Source: Bacteroidales bacterium (GTDB lineage Bacteria; Bacteroidota; Bacteroidia; Bacteroidales; M50B96). Taken from it: 64,000 nt of DNA. Shown here piece by piece: positions 61,755 through 64,000 of the stretch. The first letter of the stretch is position 1, and the number at the start of each line of letters is the position of its first letter. Under the pieces are notes generated by a model. The model was not told the origin of the DNA. It saw only the letters and a list, made by a program, of their open reading frames with translations, and made no database searches. The position numbers were made by a program, and so were the translations under genes. Where the stretch lies: contig JAGYLP010000010.1 of the NCBI GenBank assembly GCA_018401015.1, positions 33,246 to 97,245 on the forward strand, in the 5' to 3' direction.

Positions 61755-64000
61755 CTAAAAAAAATATTGAAGACTAATCTGAATGTTTCGTCCCATCTCA
61801 GGTAAATTCATGAGTCGATACAGGGAAGTATGGTTCCAATAGCGGGTATTGAGCAAATTTCGGATTTGTAAGCTAGATGTAAATTCTTGTCCGAAAAGGC
61901 TAAAATCAGCCTGTGCGCGAAAACCAAGTAATTGGTAGGAAGGGGTAATGAACTCAGGTGCTACAATGCGAGTTTGTGCTGCTACCAGCTGATAGTCCAG
62001 TTCAAAACGAATAGCCCTTTCTTGTCGATAATCCATTTCATAACTTAGGCTCCACAAACTGCTAAGCGGTGGTGAAAAGGGAAGGGGATACCCAATCTTA
62101 GTGCCGCTCAATTGTTCCGTGAACAAATACTCAGTGGTGTTTCCAAGCATCCAATTCGAGCTGAATCTGGCCAGGAGCGATACTTCACCTCCGGTTCGTA
62201 AAACAGCAGCTTCAGAATACCTGAATACCTGATTTCCTTGTCCATATAATTGATCATACTCGGAAGTAGGATCCAGAAAAAGGTAATTTTCGAAGTACCC
62301 GAGAAATGGATTAATCTGTAGTTCAATGAATGTGTTACTCCACCGAAGGTTTACATCACCCTGATAGACTATCTCCTGACCTAAATCAGGGTTGCCAATT
62401 TCATAGCTGAAATAGTGATAATTGACCCCATTAGCAGCCAATTCTTTCGCCATTGGATTGCGAAAACTTCTTCCTAAATGGATGGAAATGGCTCGATCCA
62501 CGGTTTCCCATTCATAGGAAATACTCCATGCATAGTTGATAAAGGTTTTTTTCAATTCATTGGACCGTACCAAATAAACGGGCTCGGATTCAAAATCGTT
62601 AATAAGTGGAGTGGCAAACCAATCCGAATGCTGCTCGCTTTCAAGTTGCATTGCATCGATTCGTAAACCACCACTTATGTTCTGATAAGAAGACAATTGA
62701 TACCTGGCAATGGAAAAAATGCCTCCACTTAGCTGATTGAAATTAGGGAGTAAAAAACTACGTCCTCCAATCCGATTATGTTGTCCTTCAAATGCAACCC
62801 CCTGCTCAAACTTCCAGCGATTTCTTCGCTGATAATCAGTAATGAGTTGATAATGATAAGTGTGCTTTTTAAAGGATCGATCCAGTTCGCTCCAATAGGA
62901 CAGGGAATCCGGCAAGCTCGCAGGCATGAACCCATGTTGAGTATATTCGCTTAATTCCACGCGGTAGTTAAACTGATAGGCAAAGGATTGTTTCAGATTC
63001 CATGAACCAATTTTTCTATCGTTCATGTAATGTAATTTATAATGCTTCACCCAAAATTGAGGAAGAAGAATGTCCCAATTGCTGCGGTCGTGGAGGGAAT
63101 AGTCAACAGTCCTGGGTTCAATTCCATGTGCATTGGCAAAAAAACCGGCTTGCTGAAAATAATAACTCAATTGTAAACGCTGATCGGCTTGCTCTCCCTT
63201 ACGATAAAAGGCAAAACTTAGACTATGATCACGTCCTGCCGTATTCCTTAATCGCCCCTTATCCAAAGGAATACGAAAAGTATAGATATCAACGCTGTCG
63301 CCCGGTACAGTGTAATCGCCATAACGAGAACCTCCGGCTTTCATTTCAACATGATAGGTGCTGTCGCTCCAGCTTAGAGTTAGATGCGAACCCAAGCGCC
63401 CGGAATTGGAATGGGTGTGCGCATTCAATTTACCTCTAAACCCTTGATTCAAAACAGGCGAAAATGACTGAACTTCAATAATTCCTGCCAGTGCATCTGA
63501 ACCATATTTCAAGGAGGACGGTCCACGGATAACCCTTATTTTATCGGCTGAATATTGATCCATTTCCAGCCCATGATCCATTCCCCACTGCTGACTTTCA
63601 TGCTTAACTCCATTCTCAGTAACTACCAGGCGATTACTGCCTAATCCGCGAATCATGGGCTTGGAAGTCCCAGAGCCAATGCTTTGACTTTGAACACCTC
63701 CGAGTCGTGAAAGGGATTGCATTAAACTGCCTTGATCGTATCGTTGAAGGTAGTTAGCCGATACTTCAACGGATGAGCCAAATGAAGGTGAAGCATTTTC
63801 CGAAAGGTTCATCTCTTGAATAGTAATCTCATTCAGTTGATAAGGAGACGATTGAAGATGTACCTCCACATACTCGGTGCTTTCTTGCAAGGATACTCGG
63901 CGACTTTGATTTGTACATCCCATAAAGCTTACCTGAAGTGTATAGAGTCCTGCAGGAAGTGCTGACGTTGAAAACCGACCTAAGGAATCAGTTGTTACGA
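61755..64000 (-). CDS. TonB-dependent receptor, 5' end beyond the window
   Basis: The frame is open to the window edge, so the true start is outside: the last in-window residues (SLGRFSTSALPAGLYTLQVSF) belong to a carboxypeptidase-like N-terminal domain. The plug is complete (LSRLGGVQSQSIGSGTSKP, MIRGLGSNRLVVTENGVKHE, IRVIRGPSSLKYGSDALAG) and the barrel ends with MGRNIQISLQYFF. It is a second receptor of the same operon, related to the downstream one by arrangement and by its GVKHESQQWGMDHGLEMD segment. Ligand unknown. Confidence 0.9.
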   Translation of the reverse strand, partial: VTTDSLGRFSTSALPAGLYTLQVSFMGCTNQSRRVSLQESTEYVEVHLQSSPYQLNEITIQEMNLSENASPSFGSSVEVSANYLQRYDQGSLMQSLSRLGGVQSQSIGSGTSKPMIRGLGSNRLVVTENGVKHESQQWGMDHGLEMDQYSADKIRVIRGPSSLKYGSDALAGIIEVQSFSPVLNQGFRGKLNAHTHSNSGRLGSHLTLSWSDSTYHVEMKAGGSRYGDYTVPGDSVDIYTFRIPLDKGRLRNTAGRDHSLSFAFYRKGEQADQRLQLSYYFQQAGFFANAHGIEPRTVDYSLHDRSNWDILLPQFWVKHYKLHYMNDRKIGSWNLKQSFAYQFNYRVELSEYTQHGFMPASLPDSLSYWSELDRSFKKHTYHYQLITDYQRRNRWKFEQGVAFEGQHNRIGGRSFLLPNFNQLSGGIFSIARYQLSSYQNISGGLRIDAMQLESEQHSDWFATPLINDFESEPVYLVRSNELKKTFINYAWSISYEWETVDRAISIHLGRSFRNPMAKELAANGVNYHYFSYEIGNPDLGQEIVYQGDVNLRWSNTFIELQINPFLGYFENYLFLDPTSEYDQLYGQGNQVFRYSEAAVLRTGGEVSLLARFSSNWMLGNTTEYLFTEQLSGTKIGYPLPFSPPLSSLWSLSYEMDYRQERAIRFELDYQLVAAQTRIVAPEFITPSYQLLGFRAQADFSLFGQEFTSSLQIRNLLNTRYWNHTSLYRLMNLPEMGRNIQISLQYFF

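Overview
The window is chromosomal DNA of a member of the Bacteroidota. The evidence is direct: several secreted proteins end in type IX secretion (T9SS) type A sorting domains, the DUF4199 and DUF4625 families occur, FeoA and FeoB are fused, and at least ten gene starts are preceded by the phylum-specific -7 element TAnnTTTG. The 4.5S SRP RNA promoter is the clearest example (TTG, 21 bases, TACTTTTG, with the RNA starting 6 bases later). Order or genus cannot be resolved by eye. There is no integrase, transposase, CRISPR array, tRNA or rRNA; it looks like ordinary chromosome with several envelope and secretion gene groups.

Layout. 1-5.0 kb (minus): nucleotide-sugar operon with a UDP-glucuronate decarboxylase-like SDR, rmlA, rmlC, rmlD and a phosphohexomutase cut by the window edge; rmlB is absent. 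5.2-9.0 kb (plus): secreted DUF4412-like protein, ftsK, lolA. 9.0-12.3 kb (minus): ftsE, a PagL-like lipid A deacylase and an M16 peptidase homologue without the zinc motif. 12.4-17.6 kb: a 1121-residue TPR protein with a plug-less outer-membrane barrel. 17.8-21.4 kb: SRPBCC protein, aspartate kinase, YigZ-family protein, fructose-1,6-bisphosphatase. 21.5-24.3 kb (minus): recG and a small barrel protein. 24.6-31.2 kb (plus): a tightly coupled operon of outer-membrane barrel, LolD-like ATPase, two FtsX-type permeases and a LolA-like carrier, followed by an MBOAT acyltransferase. This is the best candidate here for a little-described envelope-spanning system.

31.2-35.9 kb is the untidy part: repeat-rich spacer, a lipoprotein, a tiny PID-CTERM-like protein, and a lamin-tail/T9SS protein whose 5' end is decayed by stops and frameshifts. 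36.0-42.8 kb: glyA, a NifX-like protein with a histidine-rich tail, an OmpR-type two-component system, a possible small RNA, a membrane protein and an M3 dipeptidyl carboxypeptidase. 42.9-51.6 kb: two paralogous secreted trypsin-like proteases (one split by frameshifts) and a 1250-residue beta-propeller/GEVED protein. 51.7-54.3 kb: feoAB with a perfect 19-bp DtxR-like operator placed just downstream of its -7 element. 54.3-58.2 kb: GT-C transferase, PAP2 phosphatase, DPM1-like GT2 and DUF4199, transcribed away from the SRP RNA gene. 58.5-64 kb (minus): two TonB-dependent receptors followed by two DUF4625-type lipoproteins, the second rich in histidine, probably one metal-uptake operon.

Themes: most of the window serves the envelope: precursor synthesis (rml/uxs, GT2-PAP2-GT-C), lipid and lipoprotein traffic (two LolA-like proteins, an ABC exporter, PagL), outer-membrane import (TonB receptors), secretion cargo (T9SS proteins) and metal handling (FeoAB, DUF4625, NifX-like).
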